From the NCBI GenBank assembly GCA_031402435.1, contig JANNSJ010000047.1, positions 65,236-129,235 of the forward strand: a stretch of 64,000 nucleotides of DNA. The letters run 5' to 3'. Under the pieces are notes generated by a model. The model was not told where the DNA came from, did not search any database, and saw only the letters and a list, made by a program, of their open reading frames with translations. Positions 44,401 through 52,269 of this stretch are shown piece after piece. Source of the stretch: UBA11986 sp031402435 (GTDB taxonomy: Bacteria > Bacteroidota > Ignavibacteria > UBA10030 > UBA6906). Numbering within the stretch: the first letter of the stretch is position 1; each line of letters starts with the position of its first letter. The position numbers and the translations under genes were made by a program.

Positions 44401-45064
44401 TTGGATTTGTCGGACAGACGGCAATCGCACCGAAGTGTGTGGTCAATCCGAAGCCGTTCGTGATTTGCGTCCATGTAGCGCCGGCATTCGTGGACTTGAA
44501 CAATCCTCTGCCATCGTAGAGATTCATATTGAAACCATCGATCGCTTCACCGGTACCAGCGTACACAACATTGGTGTTGGATGGATCGATGGCAATAGCG
44601 CCGAATGCACTCGTCGCAAAGTCCTGGCTCAAGTCAGACCATGATGTTCCGCCATTCGTCGTCTTCCACAATCCACCACTCGCCGCTCCTATGTAAACGA
44701 TATCAGGGTTCGTTGGGTGAACGCCGATAGCGCGAACCCGGCCGCTGCATTCACTCCACTGCGGAGGCCACGTGGAAATAATCCCCGCCGGACCTAGTGC
44801 CGTCCAGCTTACTTGTGAGGAAAGCGGATTTGTTGATGACTGCTCCTTTGCTATCTCCTTTAGCCTCTCTGCATTGAACCTGTACACGGGCACGGTATCA
44901 TAAGGCACTGCTCGCTGGCGGTAAAATGCTTCAACACGCTTGAAAGAGTTTCTTGCCTTGATGTTCGCCGGGACTTTATCCCAGACGGAAACGCTTTGGG
45001 CGAGCATTGTGAGTGGAACGAACAGAAAAAGAAAGACAGGCAGGAGACGGTTGGTCGCCTTCAT
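41435..45064 (-). CDS. Large secreted sortilin-like propeller protein, T9SS-sorted
   Basis: 1,209 residues: signal peptide (MKATNRLLPVFLFLFVPLTMLAQ); sortilin/BNR propeller region to about 770 (many KTTNGGTSW, KSTNAGATW, RSTDAGATW and ISTNGGFNW blades); a Hydin/ASPM-like Ig domain (about 771-890, TVTVRNLGQSQLTV, IASNDPGNPSTRISLTGKG); a second propeller-like region (about 895-1,100, LVIVD/DUF4394-like YGVFTNAAG, YRISLATGD); and the T9SS domain (HQNYPNPFNPTTHIAY, KKMIIMK) from about 1,125. GGAGG lies 4 bases before ATG 45064. Possibly in one operon with the 40112 gene (15 bp gap). Confidence 0.9.
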   Translation of the reverse strand: MKATNRLLPVFLFLFVPLTMLAQSVSVWDKVPANIKARNSFKRVEAFYRQRAVPYDTVPVYRFNAERLKEIAKEQSSTNPLSSQVSWTALGPAGIISTWPPQWSECSGRVRAIGVHPTNPDIVYIGAASGGLWKTTNGGTSWSDLSQDFATSAFGAIAIDPSNTNVVYAGTGEAIDGFNMNLYDGRGLFKSTNAGATWTQITNGFGLTTHFGAIAVCPTNPNIVLACLASAYSLIGSLSNEGVWRSTDAGATWSRVINIGNAFDVVFHPTIPFRVFAAAGGGAVYLSDDFGATWALSNAGIPVQTGRIQIAIAPSAPDIMYAYSFYNGSQTRAYKSTNGGSNWFQISSGVQLGGTYDGSSWIDQGWYDACIAVSPTNPDHVFLGNCELHQTTNGQDFIPVRDPSGPYGGTRAWDSPMHTDYHRIVFAPSNNSIVYVGSDGGLFRSTNGGATWASRNSGISSAQFYRITSHPTDRNRVFGGAQDNGNFMSTNSGASAWVLTTTGDGMECVYDHLDLLSPTTMYASTQNGNLLRSDNNGDYGTFFGISPPYESTPNWTMPIILHPTNPGWIYVGSRRLWRSMDYGSTWESISALATSDAINTIAQNSINPDVMILAGSGYSTVNPQILVSTNGGFNWTDVASNVPGPVRYVARVACHPYDPNTVFVVRSGFGSGKLYRSNNLGTSWVNISGDLPDVPCNDLFIDPLHPSHYYIATDLGVYLSTDAGVSWVRQGTGMPFVPAIDFDYFASGGTRLLRIGTHGRGAFEAPLSQDATPLIFAAPLSKTFAKLEVLTGRDTATVTVRNLGQSQLTVTAISRSQSVYQLIDLPSLPANVASMSSLSFKVVFVPAVHGVVNDTIVIASNDPGNPSTRISLTGKGVEIGRARAGIMYAVSAAQPTGQLFTMNTGTGLAAMVAPLGVPEIDALTVRPATNELYGVFTNAAGSMLYKVSQQYGDALAQRSIPLPNLRAIAFSRGDTLFAGTTGGRLYRISLATGDTTYIGTASTIAYSALSFSPSTGVLWASVRPPLVNRDRIYTVNMATGAATLVGSIGDNVITPSITFGPTGVLYALKGVSTQTSTLLQVDTLTGVGTLIGSTGVQALFAIAMRSDSLLTGVADEGSVGIPTSYALHQNYPNPFNPTTHIAYDLPAAARVKLTIFDVVGREIATLVDEAQTPGFKSIQFSSNRFASGVYFYRLAAGTFVATKKMIIMK

Positions 45065-45305
45065 GAATCCTCCAAAAATGACAATGGGTTGTATCAACCC
45101 TCAGGAGGTATGGTTACATGAGGGTTTGTGGACGTTTGTTGACAGCAAATCTCTGAAATCCTTGCATAAGAAACAAGGCGAGGACACGCAACACCATTCT
45201 TGTAGGTAAGACCTGTCCGACAATGCTAGACCCACATGAGCGGGCGGACATTCCTGCTTGCCTCGTCACAGCGAGATCACCCCAGAGGATAAACAGCGCC
45301 TCCAC

Positions 45306-45698
45306 TTAAAGCCGCATCAACAACCTGTCGAACCGCTGAAAGGAGATTGCCCTTGATGAGCGGTCATAGTTTATCACCACGGTCGTGGTATCCCGAACAT
45401 CAACATGCTGCACCGATTGGACGCCTTCATTGATAATGGAAACCCTAATGGTATGATTGCCGGATGTGGTTTTCATCGGGCCGCTCAACCAGGCGGCGCT
45501 TATGGTAAAGTTGGTGGTGACGGTTCCGGAAAAGAGTGTCGCATCGTCGAGCTGAATTGCAACCGAGTCGTTGTCAAACGTGTTTCCCAACTCAACAGCA
45601 AGAACGGGTTCGATCTGCCTCGGCTGTGTAACATCTTCCCTGCAGCCAAACAGAAGCGCCACGACTGCCAGTGCAAGACTGAGTGCAAATGTTTTCAT
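45306..45698 (-). CDS. Small lipoprotein, Ig-like fold, unknown function
   Basis: 130 residues with lipobox VVALLFGC (C19). The mature part is beta-rich (SVAIQLDDATLFSGTVTTNF, TTSGNHTIRVSIINEG), suggesting one Ig-like domain. No family recognised. Its start overlaps the YjbR gene stop by 4 bp. Confidence 0.75.
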   Translation of the reverse strand: MKTFALSLALAVVALLFGCREDVTQPRQIEPVLAVELGNTFDNDSVAIQLDDATLFSGTVTTNFTISAAWLSGPMKTTSGNHTIRVSIINEGVQSVQHVDVRDTTTVVINYDRSSRAISFQRFDRLLMRL

Positions 45699-46141
45699 GA
45701 TGTCCTCCTTGTTGGTTTACGTTGACTAACTTTTGGCTTGGCTTTTTTCGTTTTGACTTGCCGAGCTCGTGCAGGTTTGACGGCTGGTTTCTCAATGCTG
45801 GACAAGAGCCGCTTTGGTGCAATCAACTCCCACGCCAGGTGAATATGGAAACTCAAGTCTTCATCGTTGATATTTTTAAGTTCGATACCAACCCAACCTG
45901 CACCTCCTACATACGGAGGCCTGAAGAATGTTTCGGGAGATGCTTGTATCAAATCCGCCTGGGCGCCGGGCGGTGCAGGCACCAACACGGCAACATGCCC
46001 ATCGTTGTGATGGTTGTTCGCGAACATCGTGAACACTTTCTTATGGACAAAGAACGTCGGTTCGCCGTGCGAGAGCCTCTCGCTCGTATCAGGAAGCGCA
46101 AGACACATACGGCGGACGCGGAGGAGGTAGTTCGCGTTCAT
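45695..46141 (-). CDS. MmcQ/YjbR-family protein
   Basis: 148 residues. The N-terminal domain shows the YjbR pattern (RRMCLALPDTSERLSHGEPTF, FTMFANNHHNDGHVAVLVPA, PPYVGGAGWVGIELKN), a CyaY-like fold proposed to bind DNA. A lysine/arginine-rich tail (KPARARQVKTKKAKPKVSQR) follows, unusual in length and consistent with nucleic-acid binding. Co-transcribed with the downstream lipoprotein. Confidence 0.88.
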   Translation of the reverse strand: MNANYLLRVRRMCLALPDTSERLSHGEPTFFVHKKVFTMFANNHHNDGHVAVLVPAPPGAQADLIQASPETFFRPPYVGGAGWVGIELKNINDEDLSFHIHLAWELIAPKRLLSSIEKPAVKPARARQVKTKKAKPKVSQRKPTRRTS

Positions 46142-46248
46142 AATGAATGATGTTCCGTTTCGCAGCGGCTGTTCACAGCTCTCGCTTTTAATTCCCGCTC
46201 GCTCATACTTTGTGCCACTGATGATTCGGTGATGCCGAACGTCTAATG

Positions 46249-46614
46249 TTAAGCTGCAGTCCCGTCGCCCTGAACCGTTGGTTGAGCGTCATCTCGCATT
46301 GCCTTCTGCAACGCCTGTTTTACCACTTCTGAAACTGAGTCTTTGCTAATCCCGCGCTTCTTGCAGTAACTCGACTGAATCCAATCAGAAAGGTTCTTTA
46401 CCCCTTTGCTTGAATTGCATGTAGCGCAACACCGAGCTATATTTTCCCGAGTGACAATACGTGCATCGTTGATAATGTGCTCCCACGTTGCCACATCTTT
46501 CCGAGGACCCCCCGGAAGCATCTTCTCGATCATCTGGATGCCGCAGTAGACACACGTCTTATCTCGCTCCCTCACTTCTCTTTCAAGCCACTCAGGAATA
46601 CCCCAAATGTTCAT
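46249..46614 (-). CDS. HNH endonuclease domain protein
   Basis: 121 residues. The zinc/HNH core is visible: C21-x2-C24 (CVYCG), EHIINDAR (the catalytic His), NIARCCATCNSSKG (N and the second cysteine pair). A short C-terminal helix follows. GGAG is 5 bases before ATG 46614. It could be a solitary nuclease or remnant of a mobile intron-type element; no host intron is seen. It lies beside the duplicated nuoF 3' fragment. Confidence 0.85.
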   Translation of the reverse strand: MNIWGIPEWLEREVRERDKTCVYCGIQMIEKMLPGGPRKDVATWEHIINDARIVTRENIARCCATCNSSKGVKNLSDWIQSSYCKKRGISKDSVSEVVKQALQKAMRDDAQPTVQGDGTAA

Positions 46615-46767
46615 TACTTCTCCGATGACGACCCACATTCCCTGCAGTCTGACACTTCGTGAATATACAACACCCCTCAACGGAGTGCAACCCACTTATC
46701 CTCCTCGAAAAAACCAAAGCCCCAACCAATGGCCGGGGCTTTGCAAATCAAAGTATTTTGAGGAGTG
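46615..46767. other. Non-coding stretch with first copy of a repeated terminator
   Basis: No gene. From about 46660 the sequence aligns loosely with 47520 onward, and is identical from 46707 to 46751 (see the terminator entries). It ends at the stop of the nuoF fragment. Confidence 0.6.
46707..46751 (-). terminator. Repeated intrinsic terminator, copy 1
   Basis: AAAGCCCC (46716-46723) pairs with GGGGCTTT (46735-46742); the minus strand continues GGTTTTTTC. All 45 bases from 46707 to 46751 are identical to 47553-47597. It follows the nuoF 3' fragment. Confidence 0.85.
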
Positions 46768-46885
46768 TTACTTCGCCAGTACCTCGCCGGCAACTTCAGC
46801 CGGCTTCATGCAACGCTTCTCGAATTCATCGCGGAAGCGTTTAATCATGCTCTGCACAGGCCACGCAACAGCGTCACCAGCAGAC
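46768..46885 (-). pseudogene. nuoF 3'-end fragment
   Basis: The minus strand encodes GDAVAWPVQSMIKRFRDEFE then KRCMKPAEVAGEVLAK and TAA, matching the C-terminus of the intact NuoF (GDAAAWPVQSMIKRFRDEFE, KRCMKPAESGQEVLVK). About 85-90% of bases agree. Upstream of about 46885 the similarity stops abruptly. No start codon or rest of the gene is present. Confidence 0.88.
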
Positions 46886-46920
46886 TGGCTTGCACATTTC
46901 CGGTGACCGACACTCGACGG

Positions 46921-47172
46921 CTATGTGGTACGGTTCTTTTTCTTGGGGGAGGGCTTTGATTTGCGGATTGCAGATTTGAGAGGCAGGGAATGTGATTCAA
47001 TCCGTCGAAGGTCAGCAACCTTGCTGGCATTGTCAATATCGATGCCCACAATTGCTCCGGCCGCATCGAAATCAACGACAACTCCGCGAGCTATTTCTTT
47101 GGAATCAACACTCTTCTTTTCCGACAAGTCGATATAGAGGGAATCCGTTTCCTTGTAGTAGTGGAATCTCAT
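46921..47172 (-). CDS. DUF2283 domain protein (possible antitoxin-like partner)
   Basis: 83 residues: MRFHYYKETDSLYIDLSEK, then ARGVVVDFDAAGAIVGIDI, the DUF2283 pattern, and a basic tail (KSKPSPKKKNRTT). AAGGAG is about 8 bases upstream. It overlaps the DUF4258 gene stop by 4 bp. The two families are frequently paired, which is why a toxin-antitoxin-like role is suspected; no function is established. Confidence 0.85.
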   Translation of the reverse strand: MRFHYYKETDSLYIDLSEKKSVDSKEIARGVVVDFDAAGAIVGIDIDNASKVADLRRIESHSLPLKSAIRKSKPSPKKKNRTT

Positions 47173-47408
47173 TGTTGGCTCTCCTTGAAATCCCGATCCG
47201 GGAAGGCATTGTGAACGGTTTCTCCATCGGCAAGGGTCACTACCCGGAGATGTTTGCCGAGTTCTTCTATGTAACACCAAAATCGTATTCTGCCTTCCGG
47301 CTGGGTTTCTTTTCTCGCCGGATGGGAGAGCGTTTGCTCAATCCATTCCTGTTTCAAGTATGATCGTTTCCGTAACACTTGTTCACGGAAGTAGCGGGTC
47401 GTCTTCAC
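47169..47408 (-). CDS. DUF4258 domain protein (possible toxin-like partner)
   Basis: 79 residues, RelE-sized: VLRKRSYLKQEWIEQTLSHP, then GRIRFWCYIEELGKHLRVVT and ETVHNAFPDRDF, matching the DUF4258 layout. Starts with GTG at 47408. Overlaps the DUF2283 gene. The pair sits between two near-identical terminators, so the region may be a small inserted module. Confidence 0.82.
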   Translation of the reverse strand: MKTTRYFREQVLRKRSYLKQEWIEQTLSHPARKETQPEGRIRFWCYIEELGKHLRVVTLADGETVHNAFPDRDFKESQQ

Positions 47409-47552
47409 ACGTCAATAAGATAATGATCGCGGAGCTCATTTGAAAGGCGCCAAGAATGTACGTGTCAGCCCAAACACAGCATTCGGTGTAGACCGATCCA
47501 GCCTTCATTATACCTCGTAAATATACAACCCGGCCCATCGAGGTGCAACCCT

Positions 47553-47597
47553 GAAAAAACCAAAGCCCCAACCAATGGCCGGGGCTTTGCAAATCAA
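47553..47597 (-). terminator. Repeated intrinsic terminator, copy 2
   Basis: AAAGCCCC (47562-47569) pairs with GGGGCTTT (47581-47588), with the same T-rich exit on the minus strand as copy 1. It ends the outer-membrane-protein transcript and possibly the nuo operon. Confidence 0.85.
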
Positions 47598-47611
47598 TGT
47601 ATTAGATTGCC

Positions 47612-48529
47612 TTATTGAAACAGAACTTCTGTGCTGAGGCCGATTCTCACCTGATGATAGTTTGTTCGTTCCCTCGTCTCGGAATACCATCGATCATACA
47701 ACTCTACACTGAGAGGGATCGGCAATGAATAACGAACACCGATCGTCCCCACAAGTCCCTGCCGGGCTTCGATGAGTAACGACGACGGATCAATATCTAT
47801 AAAGGGGAGCGAACCCACCTCGCCGATCACAGCCAATTGGTCGAGAGGATGCAACGATACGCTGGCGGACCAGTCGAGCCGGAGCCGTGAGCGTTCTGGC
47901 GTTGGCGGTGTCCCGTTCGGAGTTGAGGGAATGCCCGTGTTAACAGAATAGTCACTCCATCCTTGCCGCCACACCATCTCTCTGCCTCCGAGAGAGGCGC
48001 TGAAGGATACTACATCGTTCAACCTTGTTGCCAAAGCCACCCCGGCAACAGTGGTTCTTGCTTCAAAGGTAATTGATTTGACTCCACGCTGGAAAAGATC
48101 GGGCAGGCTCAGGCTGAGATCGTTGCCACCCAGGTAGTTCGACTGCGCTTCGCTCATCGTGTTCAGAAATACAGAGACTGCGGGAAACCGTTCACGTTGG
48201 GGAACGATCTGTAGACGCAATCCGAAAAGAGTTGCCGGCTCAAGCAAGCCGGTCGGTGATCCGATTGCCCCCTCATGACGTATTGTGGCTTCGAGCAAGC
48301 CGGCAATTCCAATCGCGATATTGCCGTATGCGAAATTGGTTTTTCTGTCGTAGGGTGAATACGCGGCGGACAACCTCATTGAATAACCCTCGGGAATTGA
48401 GGTGTCTTGTCCGATGAATGGTGAGACCGGCAACCCTTGTTTCGCGGGAGTGTCGGCAGTGGATTGAGCGGTGGCAATCCTGGAAATGACCATCAGAATT
48501 GTCGCGAGTACTGCAGCCTGGCGTTTCAT
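47612..48529 (-). CDS. Outer-membrane beta-barrel protein, unknown function
   Basis: 305 residues: signal peptide (MKRQAAVLATILMVISRIATAQ) and alternating hydrophobic strands (GYSMRLSAAYSPYDRKTNFA, GLVGTIGVRYSLPIPLSVEL) ending in the aromatic terminus HQVRIGLSTEVLFQ, a BAM-type signal. About 12 strands. GGAGG lies 5 bases before ATG 48529. It occupies the place where nuoG would be expected behind nuoF. Confidence 0.78.
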   Translation of the reverse strand: MKRQAAVLATILMVISRIATAQSTADTPAKQGLPVSPFIGQDTSIPEGYSMRLSAAYSPYDRKTNFAYGNIAIGIAGLLEATIRHEGAIGSPTGLLEPATLFGLRLQIVPQRERFPAVSVFLNTMSEAQSNYLGGNDLSLSLPDLFQRGVKSITFEARTTVAGVALATRLNDVVSFSASLGGREMVWRQGWSDYSVNTGIPSTPNGTPPTPERSRLRLDWSASVSLHPLDQLAVIGEVGSLPFIDIDPSSLLIEARQGLVGTIGVRYSLPIPLSVELYDRWYSETRERTNYHQVRIGLSTEVLFQ

Positions 48530-48660
48530 AAAAACCTCCATCACAGATGTGAATGAAATGTTTGATGAGTGTGCCTCGCCGGATGGTGCGGCAAGCAGTA
48601 CAAAGATTTCGCTAAGGTTTCTCCCGGATGTATTGCTGGCTGTTGACTGTATCGTTATTC

Positions 48661-49932
48661 TTACTTTACCAAAACCTCTTGCCCGGATTCAGCGGGCTTC
48701 ATACAACGCTTCTCAAACTCATCGCGGAAGCGTTTGATCATGCTCTGCACAGGCCATGCAGCGGCGTCGCCGAGAGCGCAAATGGTGTTGCCTTCGATAT
48801 TGTTCGCAACGTCAAGCAGAAGGTCAATGTCCTCCAGCCGCGCTTCGTAATTCTCGAAACGCTTCAGCATCTTGAACATCCATCCGGTTCCTTCACGGCA
48901 CGGCGTGCATTGTCCGCACGACTCGTGATAATAGAACTTGGTGATGCGCGTAATGACCTTGATGAGATCGGTATCTTCATCCATCACTATCAATCCTGCA
49001 GTCCCGACGGACGACCCGCCGGCCTTCAAACCATCGGCGTCCATCGTTACTCCGTCAATCGTCTCGCCCCGCATGATATGGGTCGACGAGCCGCCGGGGA
49101 TGATTGCCTTGATCTTCTTGTCGCCCGGAACGCCACCGGCATACTTGTAAATCAAATCGGTGATGAGCACCCCCGTCGGCACTTCAAACACGCCCGGCTT
49201 GTTCACGTGTCCACTGATGCCCACGAGAATCGGTCCGGGATGTTTCGGGTGGCCGATCTTCGAGTAGGCTTCCCATCCCATGTTCAAAATCAACGGAACG
49301 TTGGAGATTGTCTCAACGTTGTTGATTGTCGTCGGGCATCCCCAGAGTCCGAACTGCGCAGGGAACGGCGGCTTGATGCGCGGGTAGCCGCGGTCGCCTT
49401 CCAGCGAGTTCATGAGCGCAGACTCTTCGCCGCAGATGTACGCTCCCGCGCCGCGGTGGAGATACAGGTTGGTGGTGAATCCCGATCCGAGAATATTCTC
49501 GCCGATGTAGCCTTTTGCGTACGCATCGTCGACGGCCTTTTGCACCATCTTGATCCACTTGTTGTACTCGCCGCGGATATACAGGTAGCAGGTCTTGATG
49601 CCCATAGCATACGCCGCAATGATGATGCCTTCAATCATCAGGTGCGGGTTGACTTCAAAGATCTGCCGGTCCTTGAACGTGCCCGGCTCGCTCTCATCGC
49701 CGTTGATGCAGAGATACTTCGGCTTCGTGGTCACCTTCGGCATGAAGGTCCACTTCAATCCTGTCGGGAAGCAGGCACCGCCGCGCCCGCGCAGGCTGGA
49801 CTTCTTCACTTCGTCCGTCACTTCCTCCGGCTTCATCCCCAGCGCCTTGCGCAGCATCTGGTAGCCGCCGTGGGATTCGTAGACGTCGATCTTGTGGTAG
49901 TCGTGTATGTTCGGGAGAATCATCGGTTCCAT
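48661..49932 (-). CDS. nuoF: NADH-quinone oxidoreductase subunit F
   Basis: 423 residues of complex I's NADH-dehydrogenase module. FMN/NADH site: RGRGGACFPTGLKW and GAGAYICGEESALMNSLEG; the N3 4Fe-4S cluster ligands are in SCGQCTPCREGTG plus the later TICALGDAAAWP cysteine. ATG 49932 follows the nuoE stop immediately (overlapping upstream GTG at 49938 possible). It is the last nuo gene here; nuoG-N are absent from the window. Its 3' end is duplicated at 46768-46885. Confidence 0.96.
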   Translation of the reverse strand: MEPMILPNIHDYHKIDVYESHGGYQMLRKALGMKPEEVTDEVKKSSLRGRGGACFPTGLKWTFMPKVTTKPKYLCINGDESEPGTFKDRQIFEVNPHLMIEGIIIAAYAMGIKTCYLYIRGEYNKWIKMVQKAVDDAYAKGYIGENILGSGFTTNLYLHRGAGAYICGEESALMNSLEGDRGYPRIKPPFPAQFGLWGCPTTINNVETISNVPLILNMGWEAYSKIGHPKHPGPILVGISGHVNKPGVFEVPTGVLITDLIYKYAGGVPGDKKIKAIIPGGSSTHIMRGETIDGVTMDADGLKAGGSSVGTAGLIVMDEDTDLIKVITRITKFYYHESCGQCTPCREGTGWMFKMLKRFENYEARLEDIDLLLDVANNIEGNTICALGDAAAWPVQSMIKRFRDEFEKRCMKPAESGQEVLVK

Positions 49933-49934
49933 AA

Positions 49935-50399
49935 TCACTTCAGCTCGCTCAGAATCTTGTCCACTTTCGCTTCATCGAGGTTCTCGTAATACTCATCGCC
50001 GCACTGCAGCATCGGGGCGTAGCCGCACGCACCAAGGCACTCCGCCTCAACGAGTGTAAAGCGGTTGTCCGTTGTTGTCTCGCCCACTTTGATGTTGAGT
50101 GTATTCTGAAGATGCTTCACAATCTTCTCGCTGTTCCTCAACATGCACGAGACGTTCGTACACACTTCAAGCTTGTGCCGACCGACCGGCTTGGTGTTGT
50201 ACATCGTATAGAACGTAACAATGCCAAGAACTTCGTGGGGAGGAATCCCGACCAGTCTGCCCACTTCCTTCATCCCCTCCTGCGAAATCCATCCGTGCTC
50301 ATCCTGCCACATCCAGAGGGCTTCAAGCACAACCGCCCGCGGAGACGGGTAGCGCTTCTTCAGTTCTTCTATGCGTTGGAGACTTTGTTCGGAAAGCAT
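49935..50399 (-). CDS. nuoE: NADH-quinone oxidoreductase subunit E
   Basis: 154-residue thioredoxin-fold [2Fe-2S] (N1a) subunit. Ligands: C-x4-C in VCTNVSCML and C-x3-C in AECLGACGYAP. N-terminal helix ELKKRYPSPRAVVLEAL is typical. ATG 50399 gives the normal start; the longer frame runs into an A/T repeat region. It overlaps the nuoF start region. Confidence 0.95.
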   Translation of the reverse strand: MLSEQSLQRIEELKKRYPSPRAVVLEALWMWQDEHGWISQEGMKEVGRLVGIPPHEVLGIVTFYTMYNTKPVGRHKLEVCTNVSCMLRNSEKIVKHLQNTLNIKVGETTTDNRFTLVEAECLGACGYAPMLQCGDEYYENLDEAKVDKILSELK

Positions 50400-50440
50400 A
50401 ATCAAGTCAAAGGGAAAAAGTAAAAGGGCAAGATAATCGG

Positions 50441-50519
50441 GGCAAAAGTAAAAAGTAAAAAGTAAAAAAAGGTGAACCATTAGAAGCTGTTACTTTTTGA
50501 CTTTTAACTTTTGCCTTTT
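50441..50519. repeat. AAAAGTAAAAAGT inverted repeat between nuoD and nuoE
   Basis: GCAAAAGTAAAAAGTAAAAA on one side and TTACTTTTTGAC, TTTTAACTTTTGCC on the other form a long A/T-rich inverted repeat. It lies in the 124-bp nuoD-nuoE gap and could form a weak hairpin in the operon mRNA. Confidence 0.6.
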
Positions 50520-50523
50520 GCAT

Positions 50524-51780
50524 TTATTTGTCGGCTTCTCCCATCACCGGGTCGATACTGCCGACGACTGCCACGATATCGGAGAGCATCGCTCCCTTGC
50601 ACATGATCGGGATTGCCGAGAGGTTGACCATTGACGGAGAACGGATCTTCAACCGCCAGGGATTACCGGTGCCGTCACTGACAATGTAAATGCCGAACTC
50701 CCCTTTCGAGGATTCAGTTCCCTGGTACACTTCGCCAACCGGAGGGTCAATGCCCATATTGGTGATCATGAAATCCTGGATGAGTTCTTCCATACGCGTG
50801 TAGGTGCGTTCTTTTTTCGGGAGGACTTTCTTCGCCTCGTTCGCGCGGAACGGTCCCGCCGGGATTTTCTGCAGCGCCTGTCTGAGGATTTTCGCGCTCT
50901 CCTTCATTTCGTTGTAGCGGACGTAGAACCGCGCAAGTGCATCGCTTTCGGTAAGCGTAATGACATCGAAATCCAGTTCCGGATAGACGAGATACGGGTT
51001 ATCACGACGCAGATCGCGTGCAACGCCTGAAGCGCGCAAGATCGGGCCCGTCATGCCCATGGCAATCGCGTCCTCACGGGAAATGTATCCGACATTCTCG
51101 CAACGATCAATAAAGATACGGTTATGGCTCAACAGTTTTTCAATCTCATTGAGATCGGCGGCAAACTCATCGAGGAATGTTGTCAGCATCGCCGAGCATT
51201 GGCTGGTCCAGTCCTGTTGCAAGCCACCTACGCGCGTGTAGCTCGTGGTAAAGCGCGCACCGCAGAGTACATCGTAGATGTCCAGAAGTTTCTCGCGTTC
51301 GCGGAACGTCCAGAGAAGCACCGTCAACGCGCCGACATCCATTGCCATCGATCCGACGGCAACAAGATGCGATGCAACGCGAGCCATCTCGCAACAAAGC
51401 ACGCGAATATACTGCGCACGCTTGGGTACTTCAATGCCGATGAGTTTTTCGACGGCGAGAATGTAGCCTACGTTGTTGGAAAGCGGAGAAAGATAATCAA
51501 GACGATCAGTATGCGGAATGAACTCGTGATAGGTGCTTGCTTCGGCGATCTTCTCATAGCCGCGATGCAGGTAGCCCAGCTCGGGGACAATCGCCATCAC
51601 GGTTTCGCCATCCAGCTTCACCAGCAATCGCAACACGCCGTGTGTTGCCGGATGCTGCGGACCCATGTTGAGGATCATGCTGTTCTCAAGCGTATCGTCA
51701 AGAACAACCGTGGTATCCTGGTCTTCCAACGCTAAGAGTATCTGGCTTTTCTTCGGCTCGTCGAGTACGCGGGTGGACAT
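50524..51780 (-). CDS. nuoD: NADH-quinone oxidoreductase subunit D
   Basis: 418-residue 49-kDa-type subunit with MGPQHPATHGVLRLLVKLDG, the quinone-site residues in ELGYLHRGYEKIAE, and the C-terminal GSIDPVMGEADK. It lines the quinone pocket with NuoB. It is separate from nuoC (some relatives have a fused nuoCD). It lies 6 bp after nuoC. Confidence 0.96.
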   Translation of the reverse strand: MSTRVLDEPKKSQILLALEDQDTTVVLDDTLENSMILNMGPQHPATHGVLRLLVKLDGETVMAIVPELGYLHRGYEKIAEASTYHEFIPHTDRLDYLSPLSNNVGYILAVEKLIGIEVPKRAQYIRVLCCEMARVASHLVAVGSMAMDVGALTVLLWTFREREKLLDIYDVLCGARFTTSYTRVGGLQQDWTSQCSAMLTTFLDEFAADLNEIEKLLSHNRIFIDRCENVGYISREDAIAMGMTGPILRASGVARDLRRDNPYLVYPELDFDVITLTESDALARFYVRYNEMKESAKILRQALQKIPAGPFRANEAKKVLPKKERTYTRMEELIQDFMITNMGIDPPVGEVYQGTESSKGEFGIYIVSDGTGNPWRLKIRSPSMVNLSAIPIMCKGAMLSDIVAVVGSIDPVMGEADK

Positions 51781-51786
51781 GGCAAG

Positions 51787-52269
51787 TTACTTGCGCGGCA
51801 GTGGAATGGAATCAGTGATGCCCATGGTCGGGAAATCCTTTCGTAGCGGAAAGTACTCGTATTCTTCGGGCATGTACATTCGCCGCAGATCAGGATGGCC
51901 GGCGAATGTTATCCCGAACATATCGTACGTCTCGCGCTCGTGCCAGTTGGCGCCCGACCACACTGTGCTCACCGTGTCGACAACAGGAGTCTCTTCATCA
52001 ACAAGAACCTTGAGGCGGACGTACTTCTTGTTCTTGAGTGAGTACAAATTATAGATCACTTCGAAGCGGCCTTCAGGACGGTACATGTCAACGCCGCACA
52101 GATCGATCACCATATCGAACGACAACTCGCTGTCATCCCGCAGGAACGTACACACGCGAACGATATCCGTCTTCTTCACCTGCACGGTGAGATCGTTACG
52201 GAATTCATTCGTCGTCTCGATACTTTGAGGGAACTGCTCTTTCAGCCGTTCAATGATGCGCTCGTTCAT
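51787..52269 (-). CDS. nuoC: NADH-quinone oxidoreductase subunit C
   Basis: 160-residue 30-kDa-type subunit with the signature WHERETYDMFGITFAGHPDL and EYEYFPLRKDFP. Peripheral-arm subunit contacting NuoB and NuoD. Overlaps the nuoB stop by 4 bp. Confidence 0.95.
   Translation of the reverse strand: MNERIIERLKEQFPQSIETTNEFRNDLTVQVKKTDIVRVCTFLRDDSELSFDMVIDLCGVDMYRPEGRFEVIYNLYSLKNKKYVRLKVLVDEETPVVDTVSTVWSGANWHERETYDMFGITFAGHPDLRRMYMPEEYEYFPLRKDFPTMGITDSIPLPRK

Noticed and set aside
45065..45305. Possible small gene or tRNA in the gap upstream of the large propeller gene
   Set aside because: Short open frames have no ribosome-binding site or coding-like composition; no tRNA cloverleaf could be formed.
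46845..47081. Minus-strand ORF of 78 residues
   Set aside because: It overlaps the nuoF fragment and the DUF2283 gene in another frame and has no domain or ribosome-binding site.
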